A stretch of 64,000 bases of DNA, taken from assembly GCF_003576475.1 (NCBI RefSeq), contig NZ_QWGR01000005.1:186001-250000 (forward strand), in the 5' to 3' direction. The translations under genes and the position numbers were made by a program. This document shows, piece after piece, positions 33,076 through 42,562 of this stretch. The DNA is from Maribellus luteus. GTDB lineage: Bacteria; Bacteroidota; Bacteroidia; Bacteroidales; Prolixibacteraceae. The notes under the pieces were generated by a model. The model was not told the origin of the DNA. It saw only the letters and a list, made by a program, of their open reading frames with translations, and searched no databases. Position 1 is the stretch's first letter; each line of letters opens with the position of its first letter.

Positions 33076-33642
33076 ATGGAGCAAAAAGACGATATCTATT
33101 ACATTGAAAAAGTGCTGGCAGGTCAAACCAACTACTTTTCATACATTGTTGAAAGATACCAGGATGTTGTCTTCTCCATTGCATTGAAAGTTCTTAGAAA
33201 TCGTGATGATGCCCAGGAAATGGCGCAGGAGAGTTTTATAAAGGCGTATAAATCATTGAGTTCGTTTAAGGGGACCGCAAAATTTTCGACATGGCTTTAC
33301 CGGATTACCTACAACAACTGTATTTCTGAACTGCGAAAACGAAAAATACATTTTGCCTCTACCGACGACGTGGACCTAAAAGACGAAGCGGAGGAAGTTA
33401 ACCTGGACGGTATTCCGGAAGAGAACCGGGCCAAAGCAATAAAAGAAGCCATGGACCGCCTGCCGGAAGATGAATATACCTTAATTTTGCTGTACTATTT
33501 CGAGGATCAATCGGTTGAGGAAATAAGCAAAGTAACACAGCTTTCGGAGAGCAATACAAAAGTCAAGCTTTTCAGGGCCCGAAAAAAGCTGTACACTATT
33601 TTAAATGAAATGATGAAGGACGAATTATACACCATATTATGA
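33076..33642 (+). CDS. ECF-type RNA polymerase sigma factor
   Basis: Sigma-70 family member with regions 2 and 4 only. 188 residues: region 2 around NRDDAQEMAQESFIKAYKSLSSFKGTAKFSTWLYRI (contains the -10 recognition helix) and region 4 HTH around QSVEEISKVTQLSESNTKVKLFRARKKL. The following gene overlaps it by four bases and encodes a small membrane protein, the usual place of an anti-sigma factor. Confidence 0.94.
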   Translation: MEQKDDIYYIEKVLAGQTNYFSYIVERYQDVVFSIALKVLRNRDDAQEMAQESFIKAYKSLSSFKGTAKFSTWLYRITYNNCISELRKRKIHFASTDDVDLKDEAEEVNLDGIPEENRAKAIKEAMDRLPEDEYTLILLYYFEDQSVEEISKVTQLSESNTKVKLFRARKKLYTILNEMMKDELYTIL

Positions 33643-34037
33643 ACGAGTTGGAAGACATAAAATTAAAGGCATTGCTTCAGAGCATGAAGCTGGAAAAACC
33701 CGATCCGGGGTTCTCGGCAATGGTAATGAACAGTATTTTCAAGGAAAGCAATGCGCTGGAACAAATTAAAGCGCAGCGTATATTGGGAAAAGGATTCTGG
33801 ATCATCCTCGCCTTGTTTTTGTTGCTGGCTGTTGTGGTGTACGCAATGGGCAATGCAGGCATTCAGCCCGAAGGAAAACTGGAACAGCTGGTACCGGGAA
33901 TGGAAAACGGAATCCAGTCGTTCACCAGCCGCATTGGCACAATTCCGCTAAGCGTGGCAGGCATTCTGATTGCTTCTTCCGTTCTTCTATTTATCGACCG
34001 CTTTATCAGCTCAAACAGCAAGTTATTTGCCCACTAG
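33639..34037 (+). CDS. Small membrane protein, possible anti-sigma factor
   Basis: 132 residues. A cytoplasmic N-terminus of about 48 residues (LEDIKLKALLQSMKLEKPDPGFSAM) is followed by hydrophobic segments at about 50-70 and 101-122 with a periplasmic loop between them. No zinc anti-sigma motif (HxxxCxxC) is present. Its assignment as a partner of the sigma factor rests on the four-base overlap and the topology only. Followed by a terminator at 34058-34088. Confidence 0.75.
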   Translation: MNELEDIKLKALLQSMKLEKPDPGFSAMVMNSIFKESNALEQIKAQRILGKGFWIILALFLLLAVVVYAMGNAGIQPEGKLEQLVPGMENGIQSFTSRIGTIPLSVAGILIASSVLLFIDRFISSNSKLFAH

Positions 34038-34057
34038 AATTTGGTTCAACACTCTAT

Positions 34058-34088
34058 AAATCCCGGTGCATTTCATCGGGATTTTTTT
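34058..34088 (+). terminator. Terminator of the ECF sigma operon
   Basis: Stem AAATCCCG (34058-34065) with CGGGATTT (34077-34084), then further T. The loop GTGCATTTCAT may add two pairs. It lies 20 bases after the stop codon. Confidence 0.75.
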
Positions 34089-34241
34089 CTGAAAGTCAAC
34101 TTTAAAAAATATCCAACAAAATCCGGAAAATTGAATATTGGGAATTCGACATTGGGTATTCTGCATAAAAAACAAATCCCGAATAGAAGTATCCATCTTA
34201 ACTTTTATTTCTGTTGGTGATTCCCCGGAATCATGACGGTT

Positions 34242-34922
34242 TTATTCGTATTGTTTCAGGATGCCCGTCATAATCAGGTATTGGGCAGCAATGTAGGTGG
34301 TCATAATCAATAATCCGCCCAGCGGAATTGCCGTAAGAAATTTATTAACCGCAATCAGGGTATCGGATAGCACAAACAAAAGAGTTCCCGAAAAAACCAG
34401 CGTAAAACTAAGCGGATGCCCGTTGCCATAGCGATTCAGAGCGGTAGAAGCCATTATCAGAATTGCGATCAGATAAACCAATACTGCCACTTTCAAAACA
34501 GCATCGAGGTGAGGGAACAAAACGATGTAAACAATCAGTCCGAAAGCGATGTAGGGAATCATCCAAACCGGCTGTTTTTTCAGAAACGACTTTTTGCCCG
34601 ATATTTCAATGGTCCGCAAAAACAGGAAAGCATAAAACACTTGCGCCGTCAAAAAACTGGCAATTCCCAGAATAAAAAACAGTTCGTTATCTGAAGCGAA
34701 CATCAGCAGAACATCTCCGCCCCAGGAAGCTAAAAAGCCAAACCCGGCTAACTTACGAACCGTTTTGTCGATTCCTTTTGCGTACAAAAAGAAATATCCC
34801 GCGATCCAGATCATGATCAGCGGTTTGAATATCAACTCATTGTTTTTTATAGGGATAAAACCGCCGGCAAGTTCGCCGACAACAATCACCGCGAAAAGGG
34901 CATGAAGCAGAAACTTTTTCAT
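34242..34922 (-). CDS. Lysoplasmalogenase-like membrane protein, YhhN family
   Basis: 226 residues with about eight hydrophobic segments. Family landmarks are the KPLIMIW segment, the SWGGDVLLM motif with its conserved aspartate, the GIASFLTAQVFYAFLF helix and LSDTLIAVN near the end. Mammalian relatives (TMEM86) cleave the vinyl-ether bond of lysoplasmalogen; the bacterial function may involve lysophospholipid handling. It stands alone between the sigma operon and hldD. Confidence 0.85.
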   Translation of the reverse strand: MKKFLLHALFAVIVVGELAGGFIPIKNNELIFKPLIMIWIAGYFFLYAKGIDKTVRKLAGFGFLASWGGDVLLMFASDNELFFILGIASFLTAQVFYAFLFLRTIEISGKKSFLKKQPVWMIPYIAFGLIVYIVLFPHLDAVLKVAVLVYLIAILIMASTALNRYGNGHPLSFTLVFSGTLLFVLSDTLIAVNKFLTAIPLGGLLIMTTYIAAQYLIMTGILKQYE

Positions 34923-35009
34923 TGAGACAATTATTCAATGCTAAAATTAGAGTTTTCGGCTTAAAAAGAAAACGATACGACGATTTTATGTAAAGTGCGG
35001 AGAAAAAGA

Positions 35010-35975
35010 CTAATAAACAGCTTCTTCCATCAGGTATTGCTGCACATAACGCGCAACTCCGTCTTCCAACTCAACAAAAGGCTTTTTATAACCAACGTCG
35101 CGCAGTTTCTGAATTTCAGCTTCCGTGAAATACTGATACCGCCCGCGCAAATCAACCGGTGTGTCGATAAAAGAAATATCCGGATTGAGGTTCATGCTGT
35201 TGAAAACCGAGGTTGTGAGATCGTAAAACGAACGTGCTTTTCCGGTTCCTACGTTATAAATTCCTGAATTATCCTGATTTTCCATAAAATACATCATCAC
35301 ATCGGCAATGTCTTCCACAAATATGAAGTCGCGACTTTGTTCTCCGTCTTTGTAAGCTTTATGGTGCGAACGGAAAAGTTGCATCCTGCCCGTTTCCCGG
35401 ATGGTTTTAAAAGCATGCAAAACCACCGATGCCATTCTTCCTTTATGGTATTCGTTTGGCCCATACACATTAAAGAATTTCATACCGGCCCAAAACGGTG
35501 GCGTGCGGAATTGTTTCAGCGCCCAAACATCGAAATCGTGTTTCGACCAGCCATACAAATTCAACGGACGCAGATCCCTTATTTTCTGATGAGAATCGGA
35601 AAAACCTTCTTCGCCGTTTCCGTAAGTGGCGGCAGAAGAAGCGTACAAAAGCGGCACCTGTATTTCAGAGCAAATATTCCACAGACGCTGCGAGTAGATC
35701 AGGTTCAACTGCTGATACAGCTCCGGCTCCTGCCCAACAGTATCGGTTCGCGCTCCCAAATGGAAGATAAAATCGACTTCGCTGGCGTGCTTAATAAGCC
35801 ACTTAAAAAAGTCGTCGCGATCGACAAATTCCCGGTATTTCTTTTGAAGAAGATTGAGATCTTTCCAGGGGTCGTCAAACTTATCAACTAGAATTAAATC
35901 CTTGTATCCGGCCTTATTCAGTTTCCCGACCAAGTAACTGCCTATAAATCCGGCTGCGCCTGTAACAACTATCAT
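35010..35975 (-). CDS. hldD: ADP-glyceromanno-heptose 6-epimerase
   Basis: Converts ADP-D-glycero- to ADP-L-glycero-manno-heptose for the lipopolysaccharide core. 321 residues of the short-chain dehydrogenase fold: NADP-binding VTGAAGFIGSYLV, DKFDDPWKDLNL, the active-site serine in YASSAATYG and the YxxxK pair in LYGWSKHDFD, KFFNVYGPNEYHKGRMASV. The GARTDTVGQ string is typical of HldD rather than UDP-glucose epimerases. No other heptose gene is adjacent. Two TATTTTTG boxes on the minus strand (36105-36112, 36127-36134) lie in the 254-base upstream gap. Confidence 0.93.
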   Translation of the reverse strand: MIVVTGAAGFIGSYLVGKLNKAGYKDLILVDKFDDPWKDLNLLQKKYREFVDRDDFFKWLIKHASEVDFIFHLGARTDTVGQEPELYQQLNLIYSQRLWNICSEIQVPLLYASSAATYGNGEEGFSDSHQKIRDLRPLNLYGWSKHDFDVWALKQFRTPPFWAGMKFFNVYGPNEYHKGRMASVVLHAFKTIRETGRMQLFRSHHKAYKDGEQSRDFIFVEDIADVMMYFMENQDNSGIYNVGTGKARSFYDLTTSVFNSMNLNPDISFIDTPVDLRGRYQYFTEAEIQKLRDVGYKKPFVELEDGVARYVQQYLMEEAVY

Positions 35976-36229
35976 CTATATTTTGCGGTTAAGTTTTGTA
36001 CAGCAAAAAAACGCTCTGCTCTGAAAAATTGGCTTTATCATAAAACTTCCGCTTGTGTTTTTTATTGTACGTCAGGCAAAATAAATTCAACTTTTTCTAT
36101 TGGGCAAAAATATGCCCCGAATTCTGCAAAAATAAAATGTATTTAAGAACAGGTTCATATTTATGAAATCACAAATAGTTGAATTTGTGGACAAATTGCA
36201 TACGGGATTAATAAATCAAAGTTTTTCAT

Positions 36230-36916
36230 TCAGTTAACAGGGATCGAAATTTTCTGAAGAAGAAGCAAAACCGTGTTCTTCAGGTTTTCAAGTGCCAGGG
36301 GAATGTTCCACTTGGCCGAATCCCGTGGTTCCACATAATTGGAAACCGACCGTATCTGAAAACATTCAACCCCCATCCAGCGGCAAACATAAAAGAATGC
36401 AGCGCCCTCAGTGGTTTCGATATGCGCCGAAAATTTCGTTTTTATCTCGGCAATGCTTGTTTCTCGCCCCATACTTCTGTTGGAAGTAATACCGCGGACT
36501 TTGGGAATATTGATCCAGTTCTCCGAACCACAGGCCTTTAAAACACCATTTTCGAAGGGAAATTCATTTATGTCAATAAAGCCCGACTCAAACAAGGTCA
36601 GAAATTCGTTCTGTTTTTCAATCCCAAGGTCGGCAAACTCATCCGAAACCACGTTCACCGCATCGCCGATTTCCAGTTCGTGTGTCAAACTTCCGGCCAG
36701 ACCAATGTTGATTACCCGGTCGTATTCTTTCTCTTTAAGGGCGTTGGTTAAGTGAAAAGTGGTAAAGGTGGTTCCTATTCCGGTTACCAGTATATCAATG
36801 TCAATATCGCTCCAACGGTACTGTTTAAAAAGATGGCTCTGCTCATCAACTTTTTCAAGCTCGTCAACCAGGAGTTTTACCTCCATCCAGGCGCTTGCTA
36901 CCAGTAAAATCTTCAT
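36230..36916 (-). CDS. mqnB: Futalosine hydrolase
   Basis: Releases hypoxanthine from futalosine in the futalosine route to menaquinone. 228 residues of the nucleoside phosphorylase fold: ILVTGIGTTFTTFHL, INIGLAGSLTHELEIGD, VVSDEFADLG, and the ETTEGAAFFYVCR motif with the active-site glutamate. The respiratory type II NADH dehydrogenase at 50765 would feed such a menaquinone pool. Confidence 0.9.
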   Translation of the reverse strand: MKILLVASAWMEVKLLVDELEKVDEQSHLFKQYRWSDIDIDILVTGIGTTFTTFHLTNALKEKEYDRVINIGLAGSLTHELEIGDAVNVVSDEFADLGIEKQNEFLTLFESGFIDINEFPFENGVLKACGSENWINIPKVRGITSNRSMGRETSIAEIKTKFSAHIETTEGAAFFYVCRWMGVECFQIRSVSNYVEPRDSAKWNIPLALENLKNTVLLLLQKISIPVN

Positions 36917-37020
36917 AATTTCTCGTTTGTCAAGTTTTAGTAAAAGAAAAAGCGTTTACACATTCATACTGTTTTTATGAAAAAAAGTTAATCTTTGTAT
37001 CAACTTTAACAGGAAAAGCC

Positions 37021-37644
37021 ATGTGTTCACCTATATCTGACAGCTCAAACGGATACGAAAGAATCGACCTCTTTAACGAAGAAAGCATCAAGGAACTTTC
37101 GGGGCATTACGAAAAAATCCTGAAAATAATCGGTGAAGACCCAACGCGCGAAGGTTTAAACAAAACGCCGGAGAGAGTGGCCAAAGCCATGCAATTTCTT
37201 TTGCAGGGCTATCAAGCCGATCCTGTTGAGATTTTACAGTCGGCCATGTTTAAGGAAGATTACCGCCAGATGGTAATTGTAAAAGACATTGAAATTTATT
37301 CGATGTGCGAGCATCATCTCCTCCCGTTTTTTGGGAAAGCACACGTAGCTTACATACCCAACGGAACCATCACCGGGTTGAGCAAAATAGCACGTGTGGT
37401 GGACGTTTTTGCACGTCGTTTGCAGGTACAGGAACGACTGACCATGCAAATAAAAGAATGCATTCAGAATACCCTGAAACCGCTGGGAGTTGCCGTGGTT
37501 ATTGAAGCCCAACACCTGTGTATGCAAATGCGCGGCATTCAGAAACAACACTCCATAACTACCACATCTGATTTTACGGGAGCCTTTGAAAAAGTGGCTA
37601 CCCGCGAAGAATTTATCAAACTGATCAGCACGAAATTAAGCTAG
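37021..37644 (+). CDS. folE: GTP cyclohydrolase I
   Basis: First step of folate (tetrahydropterin) synthesis from GTP. 207 residues with the zinc ligands Cys96, His99 ([17 protein letters not shown]) and Cys167 (QHLCMQMRG), plus the allosteric core [22 protein letters not shown]. The stop codon overlaps that of the converging lactonase gene (CTAG, 37641-37644). Confidence 0.97.
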   Translation: MCSPISDSSNGYERIDLFNEESIKELSGHYEKILKIIGEDPTREGLNKTPERVAKAMQFLLQGYQADPVEILQSAMFKEDYRQMVIVKDIEIYSMCEHHLLPFFGKAHVAYIPNGTITGLSKIARVVDVFARRLQVQERLTMQIKECIQNTLKPLGVAVVIEAQHLCMQMRGIQKQHSITTTSDFTGAFEKVATREEFIKLISTKLS

Positions 37645-38759
37645 TCGAATTCAATACAAACCGGCGACGGCAGTTGAATCTCCTGTCCCGAGAATTGTAT
37701 GCTTCCATCCTGGCGGTTTATTTTGAACGCCGTGATGTTTCCGCTTCGCTGATTCGCTGCCAGCAGCCAGTTCCCGTCAGGAGAAATTCCAAAGTTCCGG
37801 GGCCAGTTTCCTTCCACCGAAACCGTTTCCACCATTTTCAGCGACTGGTCGTTCCCGTCCACCTCGAAAACTGCGATTGAATTGTGCCCGCGGTTGGAAC
37901 CGTACAAATATTTTCCGTCGTTCGAAATATGAATATCGGCACAATAACTTTCCCCTTTAAAACCGGCAGGCAAACTTGAAATTTCCTGCTCAACCTTCCA
38001 TTCACCGCTCTTCTTCCGAAGGACAGAAACCGTCGAATTCAGCTCATTGATCACATAAATAACTTCCCCGTTTGGATGAAACTCAAAATGACGCGGACCA
38101 GCTCCCGAAGCCAGTTTGGCAAATTTCTGCCCCGACTGTTTAAGTTGCCTGTCTTCCAACTGAAAAATATTGAGTTGATCGGTTCCCAGGTCGGCATTAA
38201 AAACGACGTTCGAGAAAGGGGAAAACTTTGCCGAATGGGCATGAGGCTCACCTTGCCGGCTTTTATCCGGTCCCGATCCTTCGTTCTGAATAACCGTACT
38301 GCTTTCGCCCAGGCTTCCGTCCTCATTCACCGGATACAACGAAACCGTTCCGCTGCTGTAGTTCGAAACCACCACGTATTTACCATCGGACGAAACATCT
38401 ACATGACACGGGTTATCCCCCTTCGACGATTGTTTGTTCAAAAAATGAAGGTCGCCTTTTTCGTCAACACGATACGCAGAAACACCTCCCACCTTTCCGC
38501 CCGGCATGGTGGCTATTTCGGAAACCGAATACAGGTACTTTTTATCAGGCGCCAAAACCAAAAACGAGGGATTATCCACCGCTTTAAACGTGCGTTCCAA
38601 ACGAATTTCCCCGGTGTTGGTATTCAGGCTGCAATAGTAAATCCCTTCCGCGCCTTCTTTGGTATAGGTTCCTACGTAAAACTTCTGCAAATTATTATCT
38701 TTACTGAACACGATGGAGGACACCATCAGTCCCAGTACCATCAGAATTATTTTTGACAT
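37641..38759 (-). CDS. Exported seven-bladed beta-propeller lactonase (YbhE type)
   Basis: 372 residues with a signal peptide ([19 protein letters not shown]). The core is the lactonase family: [79 protein letters not shown] and [20 protein letters not shown] mark successive blades and conserved active-site residues. YbhE-type enzymes hydrolyse 6-phosphogluconolactone, but the signal peptide puts this one outside the cytoplasm, so another sugar lactone is more likely; the cytoplasmic activity is supplied by pgl. Confidence 0.9.
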   Translation of the reverse strand: MSKIILMVLGLMVSSIVFSKDNNLQKFYVGTYTKEGAEGIYYCSLNTNTGEIRLERTFKAVDNPSFLVLAPDKKYLYSVSEIATMPGGKVGGVSAYRVDEKGDLHFLNKQSSKGDNPCHVDVSSDGKYVVVSNYSSGTVSLYPVNEDGSLGESSTVIQNEGSGPDKSRQGEPHAHSAKFSPFSNVVFNADLGTDQLNIFQLEDRQLKQSGQKFAKLASGAGPRHFEFHPNGEVIYVINELNSTVSVLRKKSGEWKVEQEISSLPAGFKGESYCADIHISNDGKYLYGSNRGHNSIAVFEVDGNDQSLKMVETVSVEGNWPRNFGISPDGNWLLAANQRSGNITAFKINRQDGSIQFSGQEIQLPSPVCIEFD

Positions 38760-38809
38760 CTTTCTTTTATTTTGACAAAGTTGAAACTACTAATATAAAA
38801 CGAAACGAC

Positions 38810-39046
38810 ATGCAAAAACCGGTTATCGCCCAAAAAGCGCCCAAAATGCTTACGCTCGAACCCGGCACCTATTATTGGTGTGCCTGTGGCAAAAGCCAGA
38901 ATCAACCTTTCTGCGACGGCTCTCACCGTGTAACGGAATTCAAACCGCTTGCTTTTACCATCGAAGAAAAGAAAGACGTTTGGCTATGCCAGTGCAAACA
39001 TTCGTCGAACAAACCTTATTGCGACGGCACACACCGAACGCTTTAA
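38810..39046 (+). CDS. Tandem CDGSH-type iron-sulfur protein
   Basis: 78 residues from the ATG at 38810; the frame is open 19 codons further into the divergent gene, which is unlikely to be used. Two CDGSH modules stand in a row: CACGKSQNQPFCDGSH and CQCKHSSNKPYCDGTH, each with the three Cys and one His that hold a 2Fe-2S cluster. Tandem-CDGSH proteins are monomers and are thought to act in electron transfer or cluster handling. The neighbouring rubredoxin-flavoreductase suggests redox or oxidative-stress work. Confidence 0.93.
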   Translation: MQKPVIAQKAPKMLTLEPGTYYWCACGKSQNQPFCDGSHRVTEFKPLAFTIEEKKDVWLCQCKHSSNKPYCDGTHRTL

Positions 39047-39060
39047 ATCCAACCTGACGA

Positions 39061-39804
39061 TCAGGAGGTTTTCTTAAAATAGTCTTTGCTGGCATTGCAA
39101 ATCGGACATTTGTATTCTTCCGGAACATCTTCCCATGGTGTTCCGGGAGGAATCCCAACCGTGGGGTCGCCCTCTTCCGGGTCGTACTGATAGCCGCAAA
39201 TGGTGCAGGTAAAAATACCGTCGCCACTTTCATCCTCAGTTGCCGGTTCTTCCGCCTTCTCAGTCACAGGTTCGGCTTCCGGTTCATCACCCAGCTTATC
39301 CCGCTCAATGTAAGTAGGTGCATTTTGGGGTGCCAGCATTTTGTATTTTTTGTGGTAATAATCGTAGGTAAGCGGCTCTTCGTTTGAAATCAGTTCCCCA
39401 TCCACCACTTCTGCAATAATCAGCATATGACTTCCAACATCCACACTTTCCAGCACCTGGCAGTCGAACCACGCCACACAGGAATCCAGCACAATGGGAG
39501 CTCCCGTTTTGGCCGTCTTGGTTTCAACTCCCTGAAACTTATCGATTTCGGAACCCGACATAAAGCCAAACTTCCCGATCAGCGAAGTTTCCACTTCTTT
39601 TTTCAAAACAGACAGCGAAAAACGTTTACTATCCAGGATTTTTTGGGTGGAGTAATTATTTTTATGACTGCTGATGGCGATCTTCGAAGGGTTGGAAGTG
39701 ATCTGAAAAGCAGTATTCCCGATGTACCCAACCTTCTCGCCTTCATGCTCACTTGCAATCACATACAGCCCGTACGACAACTTATGAAATGCTCTGTAAT
39801 TCAT
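39061..39804 (-). CDS. Flavin reductase-rubredoxin fusion (high-molecular-weight rubredoxin)
   Basis: 247 residues. The N-terminal FMN-binding flavin reductase domain (about 1-160, from FHKLSYGLYVIAS) is joined by an acidic linker rich in Glu and Pro (about 172-197) to a C-terminal rubredoxin (CTICGYQYDPEEGDP, EEYKCPICNASKDYF) with four iron-binding cysteines. In anaerobes such Hrb proteins pass electrons from NADH to a flavodiiron protein to reduce oxygen or NO; no flavodiiron gene is seen in the window. It converges on the CDGSH gene with 14 bases between them. Confidence 0.93.
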   Translation of the reverse strand: MNYRAFHKLSYGLYVIASEHEGEKVGYIGNTAFQITSNPSKIAISSHKNNYSTQKILDSKRFSLSVLKKEVETSLIGKFGFMSGSEIDKFQGVETKTAKTGAPIVLDSCVAWFDCQVLESVDVGSHMLIIAEVVDGELISNEEPLTYDYYHKKYKMLAPQNAPTYIERDKLGDEPEAEPVTEKAEEPATEDESGDGIFTCTICGYQYDPEEGDPTVGIPPGTPWEDVPEEYKCPICNASKDYFKKTS

Positions 39805-39920
39805 TTATTTTTGATTTTCAAAATTCAACTTATAGTCAATAAAAATAAGAATTGATTTCGTACTTTTAAAAAGACAAATCATTAATACCCTATTTATTCA
39901 AAAACCGAACTTAACAAACC

Positions 39921-40997
39921 ATGAGAAAAACAATCTGCACCCTTTTCTTTTCCCTGTTATTCGCAATCGCCGGTTTTTCGCAGTCGGATGATTGGCAAAA
40001 AGACATTCAGAGCATTCTTAAAAGCCAGCAGAACATGGGACACGCCTTTTCGCAGCTGGCCAAGCAAATTGACGACGTGTTGTGGTACGAGCGCGTGGGA
40101 GACATCGCTTTTGTCGACAAACTTTACATTTACGGCCCGCCCAAGTGGAAAGAACAAAACCCGACTGCCAAAGATGCCGGCAACCCGGTAAAATTCTGGA
40201 CCTACGTTTTTATGCCGGCCAACCTGGATGCCAGCAAAAAATATCCGCTGATTGTATTGCCACATGGTGGGGTTCACGGCGATTTTACCACCTATTATAC
40301 CCACATTGTGCGTGAACTAATCAGCCAGGGATATGTTATTGTTGCTCCTGAATACAGAGGAAGCACCGGATATGGCAAAGCCCACTACGAAAAAATAGAC
40401 TATGGCGGACTGGAAGTTGAAGATGTTTACTACAGCAGAAATTACATGATCGAAAACTACGACTTTGTGGATAAAAACCGTGTTGGAATTATTGGATGGA
40501 GCCACGGAGGCCTGATTACGCTGATGAATATATTTGATCACCCCAACGATTTCCAGGTGGCTTTTGCCGGTGTTCCGGTAAGCGATCTGATTGCACGAAT
40601 GGGCTACCACGAGCAAAGTTACCGCGATCTGTATGAAGCCGATTACCATATTGGGAAAAGCGCCAACGACAATGTTGCCGAATACCGTCGCCGGTCGCCG
40701 GCCTGGAATACCCATAAATACAAAGGTACTCCTTTGCTGATCCACACCAACACCAACGACGAAGATGTAAATGTGCTGGAAGTGGAGCACCTGATCAAAT
40801 CGCTGAAAGCAGAAGGATTACCTTTTGAGTACGAGATATTTGAAAACATACCGGGAGGCCATTCATTTGACCGAATGGACACCAGAACCGCCAAAGAAAT
40901 ACGTCTGAAGATTTACGCTCACTTAGCCAAACAGCTAAAACCCGAAAAGCCTATAAAAAATTTAAAAGAACTCCAAAAAGCGGGCTATAAATTCTGA
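39921..40997 (+). CDS. Exported S9-type (prolyl oligopeptidase-like) serine peptidase
   Basis: 358 residues with a signal peptide (MRKTICTLFFSLLFAIAGFS). The catalytic alpha/beta-hydrolase domain lacks the usual N-terminal propeller. Motifs: LPHGGVHGDF (oxyanion), APEYRGSTGYGKAHYE, nucleophile Ser194 in IGWSHGGLITL, an aspartate in NTNDEDVNV, and the catalytic histidine in GGHSFDRM. It may be an oligopeptidase or an esterase of the same family. No operon partners are apparent. Confidence 0.88.
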   Translation: MRKTICTLFFSLLFAIAGFSQSDDWQKDIQSILKSQQNMGHAFSQLAKQIDDVLWYERVGDIAFVDKLYIYGPPKWKEQNPTAKDAGNPVKFWTYVFMPANLDASKKYPLIVLPHGGVHGDFTTYYTHIVRELISQGYVIVAPEYRGSTGYGKAHYEKIDYGGLEVEDVYYSRNYMIENYDFVDKNRVGIIGWSHGGLITLMNIFDHPNDFQVAFAGVPVSDLIARMGYHEQSYRDLYEADYHIGKSANDNVAEYRRRSPAWNTHKYKGTPLLIHTNTNDEDVNVLEVEHLIKSLKAEGLPFEYEIFENIPGGHSFDRMDTRTAKEIRLKIYAHLAKQLKPEKPIKNLKELQKAGYKF

Positions 40998-41127
40998 ATA
41001 GCTTTCTAATATTCAGAAATCTATTTTTAATATGGGAATAAATTCGAAATATTTTCCAAATATCGGACAAAAAGCTTGTCATAAACATAATTTTTGCATA
41101 CTTTTAAATTGCTCTAAATACGACTAA

Positions 41128-42486
41128 ATGACCAACCAGAAATTAAAAAGTCAATACAAGGTTTTTATTGTAGAAGACAACGAACTTTATGCAAGGGTTC
41201 TAAAAAAGCAGCTGACGGACGACAAGCTCAACGTTAAGGTTTTTCACAACGGAACAGATTTTATCAATGCACTCCACGAAGCGCCTGACGTTGTAACGCT
41301 CGATTACACCCTGCCGGATATGACAGGGAAAGAGGTACTGGAAAAAATTCAGAAGGAACTTCCCAGCGCCAACGTAATTGTGATTTCGGCCCAGGAAAGC
41401 ATCGACACGGCTATTGAACTGATGAAACTCGGTGCGTACGATTACATTATGAAAGCGCCCGATACCCGCGAACGACTGAGCAATGTAATCAACAATATTT
41501 ACAAGACCGACCAGCTAAAAACAGAAAACAAAATTCTGAAAGACGCTGTTGCTGAAAAATATAATTTCAGAAGCCTTATCAAAGGAAACAGCCGCGAAAT
41601 TGACCACGTATTTGAGTTGATGAACAAAGCCACTCAAACCAACATTTCTGTTTCCATCTACGGCGAAACCGGAACAGGTAAAGAGCTGGTGGCAAAAGGC
41701 ATTCACTTTAATTCAAAAAGAAACGCCAAACCCTTTGTGGCTGTTAACGTTTCGGCCATTCCCGACGGGCTGATTGAAAGTGAGCTTTTCGGACACGAAA
41801 AAGGTGCCTTTACCGGTGCCGATTTCCGTAAAATCGGGAAATTTGAGTTGGCCAACGGCGGTACTCTTTTTCTGGATGAAATCGCCGATCTGAACCTGAA
41901 CCTTCAGGCTAAATTGCTGCGTGTAATACAGGAGCGCGAATTGGTCCGGCTGGGCGGAAACGAAACCATTCCGCTGGATGTGAGAATTATAACCGCCACG
42001 CACAAAAACCTGGCGGCACTGGCAGCAGAAGACAAATTCAGACAAGACCTTTATTATCGTTTGCTCGGATTACCCATCGAAATCCCGCCCCTGCGGCAAC
42101 GTGGCAACGACAAGATTCTGCTTGCCAAGTTTTTTGTGGATGAATTTTGCCGGGATAACGAAATGGAACCCAAAACCATTTCGGACGAAGCCAAACAAAT
42201 GCTTCTGACCTACCACTACCCGGGAAACATCAGGGAGCTGAAGGCCATTATGGAGCTGGCGTGTGTTATGTGCAGCCGCGACGTTATCAAACCCAATCAT
42301 TTAAACATGAATGTGGACGAAAACGTACAAAACCTGCTGGCAGCCGAAAAAACGCTGGAAGAATACAACAACGACATTGTGAAGTATTTTCTGAATAAAT
42401 ACAACCAGAATGTTCGTTTGGTGGCCAACAAACTAGGCATTGGCAAATCAACCATTTACCGCATGCTGCAAAAAGACATGAATTAA
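41128..42486 (+). CDS. Orphan sigma-54-dependent response regulator
   Basis: 452 residues: receiver (phosphoacceptor Asp59 in [11 protein letters not shown]), AAA+ domain with Walker A GETGTGKE, an intact GAFTGA loop (226-231), Walker [10 protein letters not shown], and a Fis-type HTH at the end ([19 protein letters not shown]). Unlike the pair at 2.1-4.8 kb it has no kinase gene beside it. The receiver switch region reads MKAPD instead of the common KP pair at residues 109-110, so the lysine is kept but the following proline is not. A strong terminator follows. Confidence 0.94.
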   Translation: MTNQKLKSQYKVFIVEDNELYARVLKKQLTDDKLNVKVFHNGTDFINALHEAPDVVTLDYTLPDMTGKEVLEKIQKELPSANVIVISAQESIDTAIELMKLGAYDYIMKAPDTRERLSNVINNIYKTDQLKTENKILKDAVAEKYNFRSLIKGNSREIDHVFELMNKATQTNISVSIYGETGTGKELVAKGIHFNSKRNAKPFVAVNVSAIPDGLIESELFGHEKGAFTGADFRKIGKFELANGGTLFLDEIADLNLNLQAKLLRVIQERELVRLGGNETIPLDVRIITATHKNLAALAAEDKFRQDLYYRLLGLPIEIPPLRQRGNDKILLAKFFVDEFCRDNEMEPKTISDEAKQMLLTYHYPGNIRELKAIMELACVMCSRDVIKPNHLNMNVDENVQNLLAAEKTLEEYNNDIVKYFLNKYNQNVRLVANKLGIGKSTIYRMLQKDMN

Positions 42487-42505
42487 GCTGAAAATTGAGA
42501 TAAAA

Positions 42506-42545
42506 AAAAAATCCCGATCCGTCAGTTGACAGATCGGGATTTTTT
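42506..42545. terminator. Bidirectional terminator
   Basis: 14-bp stem AAAAAATCCCGATC (42506-42519) with GATCGGGATTTTTT (42532-42545), 12-base loop. It serves the sigma-54 activator on the plus strand and fabD on the minus strand. Confidence 0.85.
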
Positions 42546-42562
42546 ATGCTCGAACTAAAACA

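Noticed and set aside
41060-41127. Possible sigma-54 promoter (TTGTCA...TTTTGCAT) before the orphan activator
   Set aside because: The -24 element lacks the GG needed, and the spacing to the TTGCA does not match GG-N10-GC.
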